Assembly (NCBI RefSeq): GCF_022559625.1
Contig: NZ_CP042288.1
Coordinates: forward strand, 272,409 to 336,408
Length of the DNA stretch: 64,000 nt
DNA from: Aquisalinus flavus
GTDB taxonomy: Bacteria; Pseudomonadota; Alphaproteobacteria; Caulobacterales; Parvularculaceae
Direction of reading: 5' to 3'
The notes under the pieces are model-generated. The model saw only the letters and a list, made by a program, of their open reading frames with translations, made no database searches and was not told where the DNA came from. The position numbers and the translations under genes were made by a program. Shown here piece by piece: positions 18,765-27,074 of the stretch (position 1 is the stretch's first letter; each line of letters starts with the position of its first letter).

Positions 18765-19106
18765 TCACGCGATGATGTCCGGCTCCAGCTTGTCCTTCAG
18801 CTGGAAGATCTTGTCCTTCAGCATCAGCTTGCGTTTCTTCATGCGCTGCAGCGTCAGCCGGTCATAGGGCAGGCGCTCTTCCAGCGTTGCGATCGCGTGG
18901 TCGAGGTCGCGATGCTCCTGCTCGAGTTCGTGCAGCTTCAACTGCACCGCCTCGTCATTGACCCCGTCCTCCAGCAATTCCCCGACTTCCCGTTCCGTCG
19001 CTGCCGCCTTGCGCGCGGCGTCCCCGGCACTGTCGACTACGGTGAAGCGCGGCTTGGCCTTTGCCTCGAAAGGCGTCTCGGTCGGGTGGTCCGGCGTATC
19101 TGTCAT
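18765..19106 (-). CDS. DUF465-type small coiled-coil protein (YdcH-like), long form
   Basis: This is a 113-residue protein. The C-terminal 60 residues (LHELEQEHRDLDHAIATLEE ... MKKRKLMLKDKIFQLKD) show the DUF465 pattern: two helices with the RLKKRKLxLKD-like core. The N-terminal 50 residues are a variable hydrophilic extension. The function of the family is unknown. It is the last gene of the ubiX operon, starting 9 bp after the TIGR02444 gene. A shorter relative is encoded at 20442. Confidence 0.85.
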   Translation of the reverse strand: MTDTPDHPTETPFEAKAKPRFTVVDSAGDAARKAAATEREVGELLEDGVNDEAVQLKLHELEQEHRDLDHAIATLEERLPYDRLTLQRMKKRKLMLKDKIFQLKDKLEPDIIA

Positions 19107-19115
19107 GGGAGTGGC

Positions 19116-19700
19116 TTATTCCTCGGCGGCGATGATTTCTGTGACCTGCCGGAAGAGAGCTTCCGGTTTTTCGCCAGGGGAATCTTCGCTCACTTCCGCC
19201 CCGTTTTCAAGAGAGCGTGCATGGTCCAAATAGAGACGGAAGAGTGTTTCCGGGCCGTCCGCCGAGGCGGCGCCATTTCCGGCGGCCACGCGGGTCATCC
19301 CTTCCAGCATCTCCTGGCTGATGCGCTCGCCGGCGAGCTCCTGCGCCTTTACCTCGTTGCGCAGCGTGTTCACGGCCTCCGTGGATGCCGGCAGGTCGCG
19401 GCCCTTCAGCCAGCGGCGCACGCCGCGCAGGGGGATGGTGACGCGCGCGGCCCAATCCCCGGTCTGGCGGAACAGGGACATGGCTTGCTTCCGGTCAAGC
19501 GGCGGGAAGTGATGGCCGGCCCACAGACACCAGAGCACGAGGTTGACGTCGAGATCGTGATCGTCCTGCATCCTCAGCAACAGTTCGGCTGCGCCAGGCC
19601 TGCCATAGGCGTCCATCGACCAGTCCCAGAAGCCGGGAATATCAGCGGGCTGTGCGCCAGTTCCGGTGGCGGTCCTGTCGGTGTTTTCTTCTTCAGTCAC
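19116..19700 (-). CDS. TIGR02444 family protein (DUF2390)
   Basis: This is a 194-residue protein. The signature FWDWSMDAYGRPGAAELLLR and the following DDHDLDVNLVLWCLWAG define the TIGR02444 family, found in many proteobacteria and of unknown function. The rest is helical and hydrophilic, with a Glu-rich C-terminus. It lies 4 bp after ubiX, so the two are translationally linked. The pairing hints at a link to quinone or flavin metabolism, but nothing in the sequence proves it. Confidence 0.88.
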   Translation of the reverse strand: MTEEENTDRTATGTGAQPADIPGFWDWSMDAYGRPGAAELLLRMQDDHDLDVNLVLWCLWAGHHFPPLDRKQAMSLFRQTGDWAARVTIPLRGVRRWLKGRDLPASTEAVNTLRNEVKAQELAGERISQEMLEGMTRVAAGNGAASADGPETLFRLYLDHARSLENGAEVSEDSPGEKPEALFRQVTEIIAAEE

Positions 19701-19704
19701 GATA

Positions 19705-20292
19705 TCAGCGGCGTCCCTTTTCGAGGTCCTCGCCCCAGCGTCTGGTCAGCGGGGTTTCTATGTCATACAGGTCGAGCACGCGCCCGACTGACTGGTCGAT
19801 CAGTTCACTGATGGTTTTCGGTTCGGTATAGAAGGCGGGCAGGGGCGGAGCGATGATTGCGCCCATCTCGGCCAGCGCCGTCATGGTGCGCAAATGACCC
19901 AGATGCAGGGGCGTCTCCCGGACCATCAGCGTCAGGCGGCGCTTTTCCTTGAGCACGACATCTGCGGCGCGGGTGAGCAGGGTGGAGGTCACACCGGTCG
20001 CAATCTCCGACATGGTGCGTACGGAGCATGGTGCGATCACCATGCCGAGCGTCTTGAACGAGCCGGAAGAGATGGCGGCGCCGACATCGGCGATTGCATA
20101 GGTCTTGTCGGCCAGCGCCTTGACCTCGGCGGTCTTGATTTCCAGTTCATAGGCAATGGTCATTTCCGCCGCGCGCGAGACGACCAGATGGGTCTCGATG
20201 CCGGTGTCCCGGAGGACCTCCAGCATGCGGTGGGCATAGACCACGCCCGACGCGCCGCTGATACCGATAATGAGTCTGTCCGGGGTGCTCAT
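19705..20292 (-). CDS. ubiX: Flavin prenyltransferase
   Basis: This 195-residue protein shows the UbiX fold. It has IIGISGASGVVYAHRMLEVL for FMN phosphate binding, the SSGSFKTLGMVIAPCSVRTM loop, RRLTLMVRETPLHLGHLRTM and an APPLPAFYTEPKTI segment near the prenyl site. UbiX attaches dimethylallyl to FMN, making the cofactor for UbiD, which decarboxylates a ubiquinone precursor. It heads a three-gene operon. UbiD is not in the window. Confidence 0.96.
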   Translation of the reverse strand: MSTPDRLIIGISGASGVVYAHRMLEVLRDTGIETHLVVSRAAEMTIAYELEIKTAEVKALADKTYAIADVGAAISSGSFKTLGMVIAPCSVRTMSEIATGVTSTLLTRAADVVLKEKRRLTLMVRETPLHLGHLRTMTALAEMGAIIAPPLPAFYTEPKTISELIDQSVGRVLDLYDIETPLTRRWGEDLEKGRR

Positions 20293-20441
20293 TTCGTGGC
20301 CCCACCCGGAAATGTGATATTATATGCCAATATTTTCATAAACTTAAATCTTACTGCTAATTAAGCTGCGGCCCGGCGTGACAAGTTCCCTCTTTTGATG
20401 TTCAATCCATGATGTTGTCAACTCAAACCGGGAGATCACAC

Positions 20442-20618
20442 ATGTCGATCAATGCTAGACTCGAAAAACTGGACCAGCGTCACCAGGAACTCGAAAATGC
20501 GCTTTCCACCGAGTTGAAGCAACCCTCCAGCGACGATCTGCGCATCACCGAACTGAAGCGACGAAAGCTCGCGATCAAGGACGAGATACGAACGCTGCAG
20601 TCCCGAACGCGGCATTAG
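20442..20618 (+). CDS. DUF465-type small protein (YdcH-like), short form
   Basis: This is a 58-residue protein, MSINARLEKLDQRHQELENA and then ITELKRRKLAIKDEI, the standard DUF465 two-helix pattern at its usual length. The start at 20442 is chosen over an ATG 11 codons upstream because CGGGAGATCACAC lies just before it. It is a single-gene unit after an AT-rich upstream region. Its function is unknown. Confidence 0.9.
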   Translation: MSINARLEKLDQRHQELENALSTELKQPSSDDLRITELKRRKLAIKDEIRTLQSRTRH

Positions 20619-20724
20619 ACATTCAGCAACGAACAACTGGCAAAGCGCTCCGGAGACGGGGCGCTTTTACTTTTGCCCTATATCATGATCTAACAAGCGC
20701 CAATCCAGCCGTGAAGGAGCATGT

Positions 20725-21525
20725 ATGGCAGGCAGGTCAGTGATCGTAACCGGCGTTGCCACGGGCATTGGCCGGGCTACCGCCCTGCGCTTTGCCGGTG
20801 CCGGCGAGCGTGTGGTGATTGTCTGCAAGTCGGAGGAGAAGGGCCGCTCCCTGGCGGAGGTGATCAAGAGCCAGGGCGGCGATGCGGTGTTCATCCAGGC
20901 CAAGACTGCCAAGCGGCTGTCCGTACACAACATCATCGCCGAGGCGCTGGAAGCCTATGGCCGGGTCGATGTGCTGGTCCATTGCGACGGGCTGTTCCAG
21001 TCGGCACCGTTCATGGAGACCACGGAGGAACAATTCGACACGCTGGTCGATGCCAATCTACGCTCGACCTTCCTGCTCAATCAGGCCGTCTGTAAACAGA
21101 TTATCAAACAGGCTGGCGAGACCGATGATGGCGGTGTCGACCAGGCCTGGGGTAGCGCGATCATCAACTTGACGACAACCGAGTCGGTGACGGCAAGCGC
21201 CAATCATGCCGTGTTCGCGGCAACGCAGGGTGCCATCACGCAGCTGACCAAGGCCGTCTCGATGACCCTCGCGCCCTATGGCGCCCGCGCCAATGCCGTC
21301 GGCATCGCCGCGATCCGTGAAGAGCTGGACGACATCGAGGAGGGCAAGGGGTCGCGCGACAAGGCCTCGCCATCGACGCCGCTGGCGCGCAAGGGCGAGC
21401 CGGAGGAAGTGGCCAATACGATCTTCTTCCTCGCGTCGCGCGACGCGTCCTTCATCACCGGCCAGTCGATTTACGTTGATGGCGGCCGCCTGGCGCAATA
21501 CCGCCGCGGCGACCGCACTGGCTAG
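20725..21525 (+). CDS. Short-chain dehydrogenase/reductase family protein lacking the catalytic Tyr-Lys pair
   Basis: This is a 266-residue Rossmann protein. The coenzyme motif TGVATGIG (9-16), the structural N111 and the C-terminal GQSIYVDGG are all standard for classical SDRs. The catalytic YxxxK is replaced by F164-A-A-T-Q168 (HAVFAATQGAITQLTK), the NNAG motif reads HCDG, and the Ser region is NLTTTES. It may therefore bind NAD(P) without ordinary SDR chemistry, as regulatory SDRs do. It is a single-gene unit; a 102-bp repeat follows its stop. Confidence 0.85.
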   Translation: MAGRSVIVTGVATGIGRATALRFAGAGERVVIVCKSEEKGRSLAEVIKSQGGDAVFIQAKTAKRLSVHNIIAEALEAYGRVDVLVHCDGLFQSAPFMETTEEQFDTLVDANLRSTFLLNQAVCKQIIKQAGETDDGGVDQAWGSAIINLTTTESVTASANHAVFAATQGAITQLTKAVSMTLAPYGARANAVGIAAIREELDDIEEGKGSRDKASPSTPLARKGEPEEVANTIFFLASRDASFITGQSIYVDGGRLAQYRRGDRTG

Positions 21526-21534
21526 ATCCCGCTG

Positions 21535-21636
21535 GATCGTTTCAGCATTCTGTGGAAACGCTGAAACGACCCAGACTCCTAGTTTGTCGCGTTTCCTGAC
21601 GGTGAACCGGTTTCCACTTCACCGGGAAGCGCTATA
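21535..21636. repeat. 102-bp structured intergenic repeat, copy B
   Basis: It differs from copy A (15980-16081) at only four bases. Two of these fall in stems and keep pairing: TTCACC versus TTTACC opposite GGTGAA, and GGGAAGCGC versus GGGAAACGC opposite GCGTTTCC. Like copy A it sits between convergent genes, here the SDR and the TrcR-like gene. Confidence 0.85.
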
Positions 21637-21640
21637 GAGC

Positions 21641-22342
21641 CTAGTTGTCGTCGTCCTCGTCGTCGTCGCTGGACGATCCGGTGAAGTTGGCGAAGACCTG
21701 GGTCGCGTCGATCCTTTTCTCGCGGCGGTCTTCTTCCGGCTCATACTGAACGGTCTCGTCGGCCGGTTTCAGCGTATCGCCATCGGGCTGGATGCCGTTG
21801 GCCTCGTCCATCCTGGCTTTCTTCGAGGCTGCCTTTTTCACGACCATGTCGAGGTCGATCTGCGAGCACAGGCCGAGGCCGACCGGGTCCTGCGGGGTAA
21901 GGTTGGCGGAATTCCAGTGAGAGCGGTCGCGGACCGACTGGATCGTCGCTTTCGTCGTGCCGAGCAGCTTGCCGATCTGGGCGTCGGAGACCTCCGGGTG
22001 GTTGCGCACCATCCAGGCGATGGCGTCCGGCCGGTTCTGGCGCTTGGAGACCGGGGTATAGCGCGGGGCTTTCTTGCCCTTGTTGGGCACCAGCGTTTTC
22101 GGGCGCGACAGTCTCAGGCGGTACGTGGTGTCAGCCTCGCCCTTCTGGATTTCCTCGCGGGTCAGCTGGTTGGCCGTGACCGGGTCAATGCCACGCACGC
22201 CACCGGCAACGTCGCCATCGGCGATGCCTTTGACTTCCAGCGGATGCAGGCCGCAGAACGCGGCGATCTGGTCGAAGGACAGGCTGGTGTTGTCGATCAG
22301 CCAGACGGCAGTCGCTTTCGGCATCAGCGGGGTATCGGACAT
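21641..22342 (-). CDS. trcR: DUF1013 family cell-cycle transcriptional regulator, TrcR-like
   Basis: This is a 233-residue protein. The N-terminal DUF1013 part (KATAVWLIDNTSLSFDQIAA; HPLEVKGIADG) is followed by a helix-turn-helix-like element PDAIAWMVRNHPEVSDAQIG and GTTKATIQSVRDRSHWNSAN. A conserved CSQIDLD and a strongly acidic tail (SSSDDDEDDDN) end it. The family is restricted to alphaproteobacteria and named TrcR after a Caulobacter cell-cycle regulator; I rely on memory for that name. The start at 22342 avoids an unsupported 28-residue extension. It lies 168 bp downstream of the DUF599 gene. Confidence 0.8.
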   Translation of the reverse strand: MSDTPLMPKATAVWLIDNTSLSFDQIAAFCGLHPLEVKGIADGDVAGGVRGIDPVTANQLTREEIQKGEADTTYRLRLSRPKTLVPNKGKKAPRYTPVSKRQNRPDAIAWMVRNHPEVSDAQIGKLLGTTKATIQSVRDRSHWNSANLTPQDPVGLGLCSQIDLDMVVKKAASKKARMDEANGIQPDGDTLKPADETVQYEPEEDRREKRIDATQVFANFTGSSSDDDEDDDN

Positions 22343-22510
22343 GTCGGGTCTCCTCAGGGTCGGGGCGCCGGTTTCACAGGCGCAGATAACAGAAATTGCT
22401 CTGGCCGGAGGGTCCTCTCCGGCCATGCTTACCTCCAGCGATCAGGGGGAAAGCGCTGCCATGGCAGCCCGCCCCATATAATCGGCCTTGGCCGCGATGC
22501 CAAGCGGTTT

Positions 22511-23224
22511 TCAGTCCGCTGTCTCAGGAGTTTTCGGCCTGACGCGGGCAGGCGGCGGCATCAGCAACGCGGTGCGCGCCGGCGAGGCGAACTGGCGGGC
22601 TGCCATCATGCCATAGATCAGCAGGCTGGAGGCGATGAACAGGACATCACCGAGGAACCAGCCGAGATAGCCGATGGCGAGGAAGAAGGCGCGCTGGCCA
22701 CGGGTGAATTCGCGCGCGGCGGCGAGGTTCATACCGATGCATTTCTCGATGGCGTGGCAGCGCTGCTCCGGCGTGGCCTCATTGCTGTTCATCGGGACCG
22801 CGCCGATCAGGATCGAGGTGTAGTTGAACAGGCGATAGGACCAGCCGAACTTGAGGAAAGCATAGGCATAGATCAGCAACAGGCCGATGGCCTTCAGCTC
22901 GAACCAGCTGGCGCTCGTCGCCATCATGAAGGGCAGATGGTCCGACAGGGCGAGGAAGCGCTCGGTCGAGTTCAGCAGGGTGAAGGCGGCACCGATGGCG
23001 AGCAGCGAGGTCGACGCGAAAAAGCCGGTACCGTTCTGCAGGCCGAGCATGATCGAGGTGTCGATCATGCGCAGATCGCGAGACGCCATCGTCTCGATCC
23101 AGGCCCGGCGCTCGTGTTCCATGAAATGGGACAGGGTGCGATCGCGCCACGGGCTGCGTTCGACCAGCCAGCCATAGGCGAACCAGCTGAGGATGAAGAG
23201 GCCGGGGGCGATGAAATTGCTCAT
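22511..23224 (-). CDS. DUF599 family membrane protein
   Basis: This 237-residue protein has four to five hydrophobic segments (around 5-20, 70-90, 105-130, 180-200 and 200-215). MEHERRAWIETMASRDLRMI between the first two, and RGQRAFFLAIGYLGWFLGD near the end, are typical DUF599 elements. The family is widespread in proteobacteria and its role is unknown. It is transcribed after the quinone oxidoreductase gene with a 58-bp gap. Confidence 0.85.
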   Translation of the reverse strand: MSNFIAPGLFILSWFAYGWLVERSPWRDRTLSHFMEHERRAWIETMASRDLRMIDTSIMLGLQNGTGFFASTSLLAIGAAFTLLNSTERFLALSDHLPFMMATSASWFELKAIGLLLIYAYAFLKFGWSYRLFNYTSILIGAVPMNSNEATPEQRCHAIEKCIGMNLAAAREFTRGQRAFFLAIGYLGWFLGDVLFIASSLLIYGMMAARQFASPARTALLMPPPARVRPKTPETAD

Positions 23225-23282
23225 GGCTCCCAGTTCTTGGCTTCGCCGCGGCTTTGGTCAAGGGGGCGCGACGGGGAAGGGC

Positions 23283-24269
23283 TCAGGGATCGACGGTCAG
23301 CACGATCTTGCCGATATGGCCGCCGTCCTCCATGCGGGCATGGGCCTCGGACGCGCGTTCCAGCGGAAAGGTGCTGTCGATAAGCGGTTTCAGGCGATGG
23401 CTGTCGGCCAGCGGCCAGACATGCTCGCGCAGGCCGTCGATCACCTCGGCTTTCTCGTCGGCGCTGCGCGCGCGCAGGGTCGAGCCGGTCAGGGTCAGAC
23501 GCTTGCGCATGATGCTGACGATATCGATGGTCGCCTGCATGCCGCCGAGAAAGGCGATGGAGACATGGCGGCCATGGGGGCGCAGGCAAGTGAGGTGCCT
23601 GTTGACATTCTCGCCGCCGACCATGTCGAGCACGACATCGACGCCGCCCGCGTCCCTGATCTGTGTCTCCCAGTCCTCGGTCGTGTAATTGAAGACCCGG
23701 GTTGCGCCGAGACCGGCGATGGCGGCACATTTTTCGTCGGTTCCGGCGGTGGCGAATACCTCGGCGCCGATGGCCCGCGCGATCATGATCGCCGTGGTGC
23801 CGATGCCGCTGGACCCGCCGGGCATCAGCAGGCGCTCGTCGGAGGTCAGACCGGCATCCTGGAACAGGTTCGTCCAGACGGTACAGAAGGTTTCCGGCAT
23901 CGCGGCGGCCTCTATCATCGAGAACCCGTCCGGGACGGGCAGGCAATGGCGGTGGTCGACGGTCGCATATTGGGCATAGCCGCCGCCGGGCAGGAGCGCG
24001 CAGACCCTGGTGCCCATCAGGCTCTCCGGCGCGCCGGTGCCGAGGGCGACGATCTCGCCGGCGACTTCGAGGCCCGGCAGGTCGCTGGCCCCGTCAGGGG
24101 CGGGATAGAGCCCCTTGCGCTGCAACACGTCCGGCCGGTTGATGCCCGCCGCCTCGACCCTGATCAGCACCTCGCCCAGGCCCGGCTCCGGCCGGGCGCG
24201 ATCGACGGGTTTCAGGACCTCGGGCCCGCCCGGTTGTGAGATCTCAATCGCTGTCATCGTGCCGGTCAT
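23283..24269 (-). CDS. NAD(P)H:quinone oxidoreductase, zinc-less MDR (PIG3/QOR) family
   Basis: This is a 328-residue medium-chain reductase. The N-terminal GroES-like domain has AAGINRPDVLQRKGLYPAPD and LPGLEVAGEIV. The Rossmann fold has MPGGSSGIGTTAIMIARAIG for NADPH. The catalytic-zinc cysteines are absent, as in quinone reductases such as TP53I3/PIG3, which reduce quinones by one or two electrons. The start at 24269 follows GGGAGATACAGG. It is divergent from the DUF1192 gene and is probably expressed with DUF599. Confidence 0.92.
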   Translation of the reverse strand: MTGTMTAIEISQPGGPEVLKPVDRARPEPGLGEVLIRVEAAGINRPDVLQRKGLYPAPDGASDLPGLEVAGEIVALGTGAPESLMGTRVCALLPGGGYAQYATVDHRHCLPVPDGFSMIEAAAMPETFCTVWTNLFQDAGLTSDERLLMPGGSSGIGTTAIMIARAIGAEVFATAGTDEKCAAIAGLGATRVFNYTTEDWETQIRDAGGVDVVLDMVGGENVNRHLTCLRPHGRHVSIAFLGGMQATIDIVSIMRKRLTLTGSTLRARSADEKAEVIDGLREHVWPLADSHRLKPLIDSTFPLERASEAHARMEDGGHIGKIVLTVDP

Positions 24270-24386
24270 CCTGTATCTCCCTGTTGAAGGCGTCCGCCTG
24301 ATATGGTTGCCTGACGCCCTGATACCAGCATGGCGATGCAGCATGAAGCAGATACGGCCATTATACAGACACGGCAGGAGGCAGTT

Positions 24387-24593
24387 ATGGATGACATCCT
24401 CACTTCATCGGTCACCGACCCGCGCGGCGAGCGCCAGTTGCACGAGGTCGCGGGCCAGGATTTGGCAGCGCTCTCGGTCGAGGACCTGAAAACGCGCATC
24501 GCCATCCTGCGCGGTGCCATCGAGCGTGCCGAGCAGGAGATGTCCGAACGTGGCGGGGCCGTCTCCGCGGCGGAGGCGCTGTTCCGGAAATAG
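24387..24593 (+). CDS. DUF1192 family protein
   Basis: This 68-residue protein contains LSVEDLKTRIAILRGAIERA, the DUF1192 core, and ends SAAEALFRK as usual for the family. It is alphaproteobacterial, helical and of unknown function. The start at 24387 follows CAGGAGGCAGTT. It is a single gene, with 321 bp of noncoding sequence after it. Confidence 0.9.
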   Translation: MDDILTSSVTDPRGERQLHEVAGQDLAALSVEDLKTRIAILRGAIERAEQEMSERGGAVSAAEALFRK

Positions 24594-24914
24594 CGTCTCA
24601 TTCCCGGCCACGCACCTTGCCGGGTGCCTCATTTCAACCCAGACGCCTTGTCTCATGACGGCGCCCGCTCAGCCCTATTGATGCAGGCGGGGCGTCTGTT
24701 GCCCCCCGCACGTGCAAGACAGCCCCTCCCGGCTGCGTTTCGGACACGCGCAACAAGTGCCGGTTGCTGGCATGGCGATTGCTCTCTCAGTCTCAGGATA
24801 TTTATTTAGCAACCACCGGAAAGTTTTCCGCATTCCCGCCATGGCACAAGGGGGCTGATTGCCTGGGCGTGCATTTGGGGTATTGTGGGGGCGTCGATCA
24901 GGAGAGATTCAGCA
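24594..24914. other. 321-bp intergenic region between DUF1192 and rcdA
   Basis: I see no supported gene, repeat shared with other parts of the window, or strong terminator. Short frames here lack ribosome sites. The last 100 bp, with an AT-rich patch near 24795-24830, probably carry the rcdA promoter. Confidence 0.6.
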
Positions 24915-25463
24915 GTGTCTGTACAACAACGCCAGGCGGGTGAAACATCCCGCGCCAATCAGGCTGCCATGCGCTTCGTCAGTTCGAAGATGTTTTCGAA
25001 CATCTTTGGCGAGGGCATGAAGCTGGTCGAGGAAACGGCCGGCTATCTCGACGGGGAGGGGCGCGATGCCGCCCGCGACCTCGATCGCACCGAAGCGCTG
25101 TCCTATGCCGGTATCTCCATGCGCCTGACGACGCGGCTCATGCAGATCGCCTCGTGGCTGCTGGTGATGCGGGCGGTGCGCGAGGACGAGATGAGTTACG
25201 AGGAAGCGTCGCAGGACAAATACCGCCTCGGCAGCCCCGAGCCGACCGACCGGCGCAAGAGCGAAATCCAGTCCGGCAAGGAACTGGCGGGTCTGCCAGC
25301 AGAACTGGTCAGATTGCGTGGCGAGACGGCAAAACTCTATGAGCGGATCGTGCGCATCGACGGCGAATTGTTCGACCAGCCGCCGCTGGCGCCGGCGCAA
25401 TATGACGCCGCCAGCCGGATCGAGGCGCTGAACCGTGCATTCCCGGGGACACGGGACGAGTAA
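24915..25463 (+). CDS. rcdA: DUF1465 protein, RcdA-type ClpXP adaptor
   Basis: This is a 182-residue protein. The DUF1465 core runs from FVSSKMFSNIFGEGMKLVEE through RTEALSYAGISMRLTTRLMQ to IASWLLVMRAVREDEMSYEE. In Caulobacter this family is RcdA, an adaptor that links CpdR-primed ClpXP to CtrA and other substrates for cell-cycle-timed degradation. The GTG start at 24915 lies 9 bp after AGGAGAG; another GTG ten codons upstream has no such site. A bidirectional terminator follows. Confidence 0.9.
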   Translation: MSVQQRQAGETSRANQAAMRFVSSKMFSNIFGEGMKLVEETAGYLDGEGRDAARDLDRTEALSYAGISMRLTTRLMQIASWLLVMRAVREDEMSYEEASQDKYRLGSPEPTDRRKSEIQSGKELAGLPAELVRLRGETAKLYERIVRIDGELFDQPPLAPAQYDAASRIEALNRAFPGTRDE

Positions 25464-25494
25464 TCCCTGTCTGCGTCAGGCACATCGAGACAAT

Positions 25495-25524
25495 AAAAAA
25501 GCCTGCCGGATGGCAGGCTTTTTT
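25495..25524. terminator. Bidirectional terminator between rcdA and rpmE
   Basis: AAAAAA, GCCTGCC, a four-base loop, GGCAGGC and TTTTTT. The T-tract on either strand makes it work for both convergent genes. Confidence 0.92.
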
Positions 25525-25546
25525 CGTTCCGGCGGACAATAAGGGC

Positions 25547-25765
25547 CTAGAGGCCGAAACTGCCGAATTTGGTCTTGAACGCGGATACGCGGCCCTTGTC
25601 GCTGACGCGGGCAGGACCGCCGGTCCAGGCGGGGTGCGACACCGGGTCGATATCGAGGTTGATCGTCGACCCTTCCTCGCCGAAGCAGGAACGGGTCTGG
25701 AAGGTGGAGCCATCGGTCATCACGACGTTGATCGTGTGATATTGCGGATGGATGTCTTTTTTCAT
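25547..25765 (-). CDS. rpmE: 50S ribosomal protein L31
   Basis: This 72-residue protein starts [20 protein letters not shown] and contains [15 protein letters not shown], the L31 signature. The zinc-binding cysteine pairs of classical L31 are missing (only one Cys, in RSCFGEE), as is common in alphaproteobacterial L31. The start at 25765 is family-supported; a longer in-frame extension is an artefact. Confidence 0.96.
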   Translation of the reverse strand: MKKDIHPQYHTINVVMTDGSTFQTRSCFGEEGSTINLDIDPVSHPAWTGGPARVSDKGRVSAFKTKFGSFGL

Positions 25766-25972
25766 GGCGGGTCTCCCGTCAGGGGCTGCAATCGTCAAAA
25801 TTTGAAAGCGCCACATACGCTCTGCAGCGGCGCAATGCAACAGGTTTATGGGCTCTGATACGGGGTTTCTGTCGAAAAAGTTATGACGGTTCGACGACAG
25901 CCCCATTGCCGCGCGTCCCGGGATGGGGTTTTCTGGTGCAGGTAGTTCAGCGTTCCATGTCATGGGGGAAAA

Positions 25973-27046
25973 ATGGGCAAGCTCGCGCTTGCATTTCTGG
26001 CTTTCGTACTCGTTGCGGCGGGCGGCGTCAGCCTGACCCTGCATCATCTCAATCATTTTTCCGCGGTCGCTGCGGCAGACCAAGGCGCCGGGCTCGCCGC
26101 CTGTATGCCGGTCGTCGGCATGCCGGGGGTGGAGGATGCGGCGACCGATCCGGTATCAGGGCTTGCCTGGCTGTCCTCCCTCGACCGGCGCGAGCGGCAG
26201 AAAATGTCCACTGTGCGCGGCGAGATCAAAGCCTTCGATCCGGACAATCCCCTCGACCCGGCCTCGTGGCGGGACCGCACCGGTGGCGTACCGGCCGATT
26301 TCGCGCCGCTGGGCATCGATGTCTATGCCGATGGCCAGACCCACCGGCTGTTCGTGATCAACGCGGCCGACCGGTCGGTGCTGATCTATACCATCACCCG
26401 GCAGGGCGATCTGGCGCTGATCGACACGGTGCGCGATGGGCGCCTGACCAGCCCGAACGAGATCGTCGCCGTCGGGCCCAAATCCTTTTATGTCAGCAAC
26501 AGCACGGCGAGCGGTTTCGATTCCGTCTTTTCGGGGCTCGAATTCGTTGCCGGGCTCGGCAATGGCTCGATCCTGTTTTATGACGGCAATTCGTGGAGCG
26601 AGGCGGCGCGCGGGCTGAAATTCGCCAATGGCCTTGCCGTCAGCCCCGATGGCGCGACGCTCTACGCGGCCGAAATGGGCGGCAAGCTGGTCCGCGTCTA
26701 TGACCGCGATCCGGGCCTGGGCACGCTGCAGCCGGAGCGGGTCATCCGCCTTGACAGCTTTCCCGATAATCTGACCTGGGGCGCAGACGGCAAACTGCTG
26801 GTGGGGGCGATCCCCAAGCCCCTGCAGTTTGCCGCCCATCTGCGCAGCGATGACGAGATTGCGCCATCGAAACTCGTCAGGATCGATCCCGGGTCAGGCG
26901 CGGTCGAAACGCTCTATCTCGATGATGGCTCCCGTCTCTCCGGCCTGACGGTCGGGGCAAGAATTGGCGGAAAATTCCTTTTGGGTTCTTTTGCCGAGAA
27001 CAAATTTCTTCTATGTGACAGCCCTGTCGTGACAGAATCTCGCTAG
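25973..27046 (+). CDS. Paraoxonase / SMP-30-like beta-propeller hydrolase, membrane-anchored
   Basis: This is a 357-residue protein. Residues 5-25 form a hydrophobic anchor. The propeller follows with the paraoxonase-type pattern: [60 protein letters not shown] and [17 protein letters not shown]. The Asn/Asp residues in these strands are where PON-type enzymes bind calcium. Family members hydrolyse lactones or aryl esters; the substrate here is unknown. The gene ends 28 bp before thrC on the same strand, so they may share a transcript. Confidence 0.8.
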   Translation: MGKLALAFLAFVLVAAGGVSLTLHHLNHFSAVAAADQGAGLAACMPVVGMPGVEDAATDPVSGLAWLSSLDRRERQKMSTVRGEIKAFDPDNPLDPASWRDRTGGVPADFAPLGIDVYADGQTHRLFVINAADRSVLIYTITRQGDLALIDTVRDGRLTSPNEIVAVGPKSFYVSNSTASGFDSVFSGLEFVAGLGNGSILFYDGNSWSEAARGLKFANGLAVSPDGATLYAAEMGGKLVRVYDRDPGLGTLQPERVIRLDSFPDNLTWGADGKLLVGAIPKPLQFAAHLRSDDEIAPSKLVRIDPGSGAVETLYLDDGSRLSGLTVGARIGGKFLLGSFAENKFLLCDSPVVTESR

Positions 27047-27074
27047 GCGGGCCCGGCTTACAGGAAGAAAACGC

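Noticed and set aside
24624..24809. Small gene in the DUF1192-rcdA gap
   Set aside because: No ribosome site, no family, and composition like noncoding neighbours.
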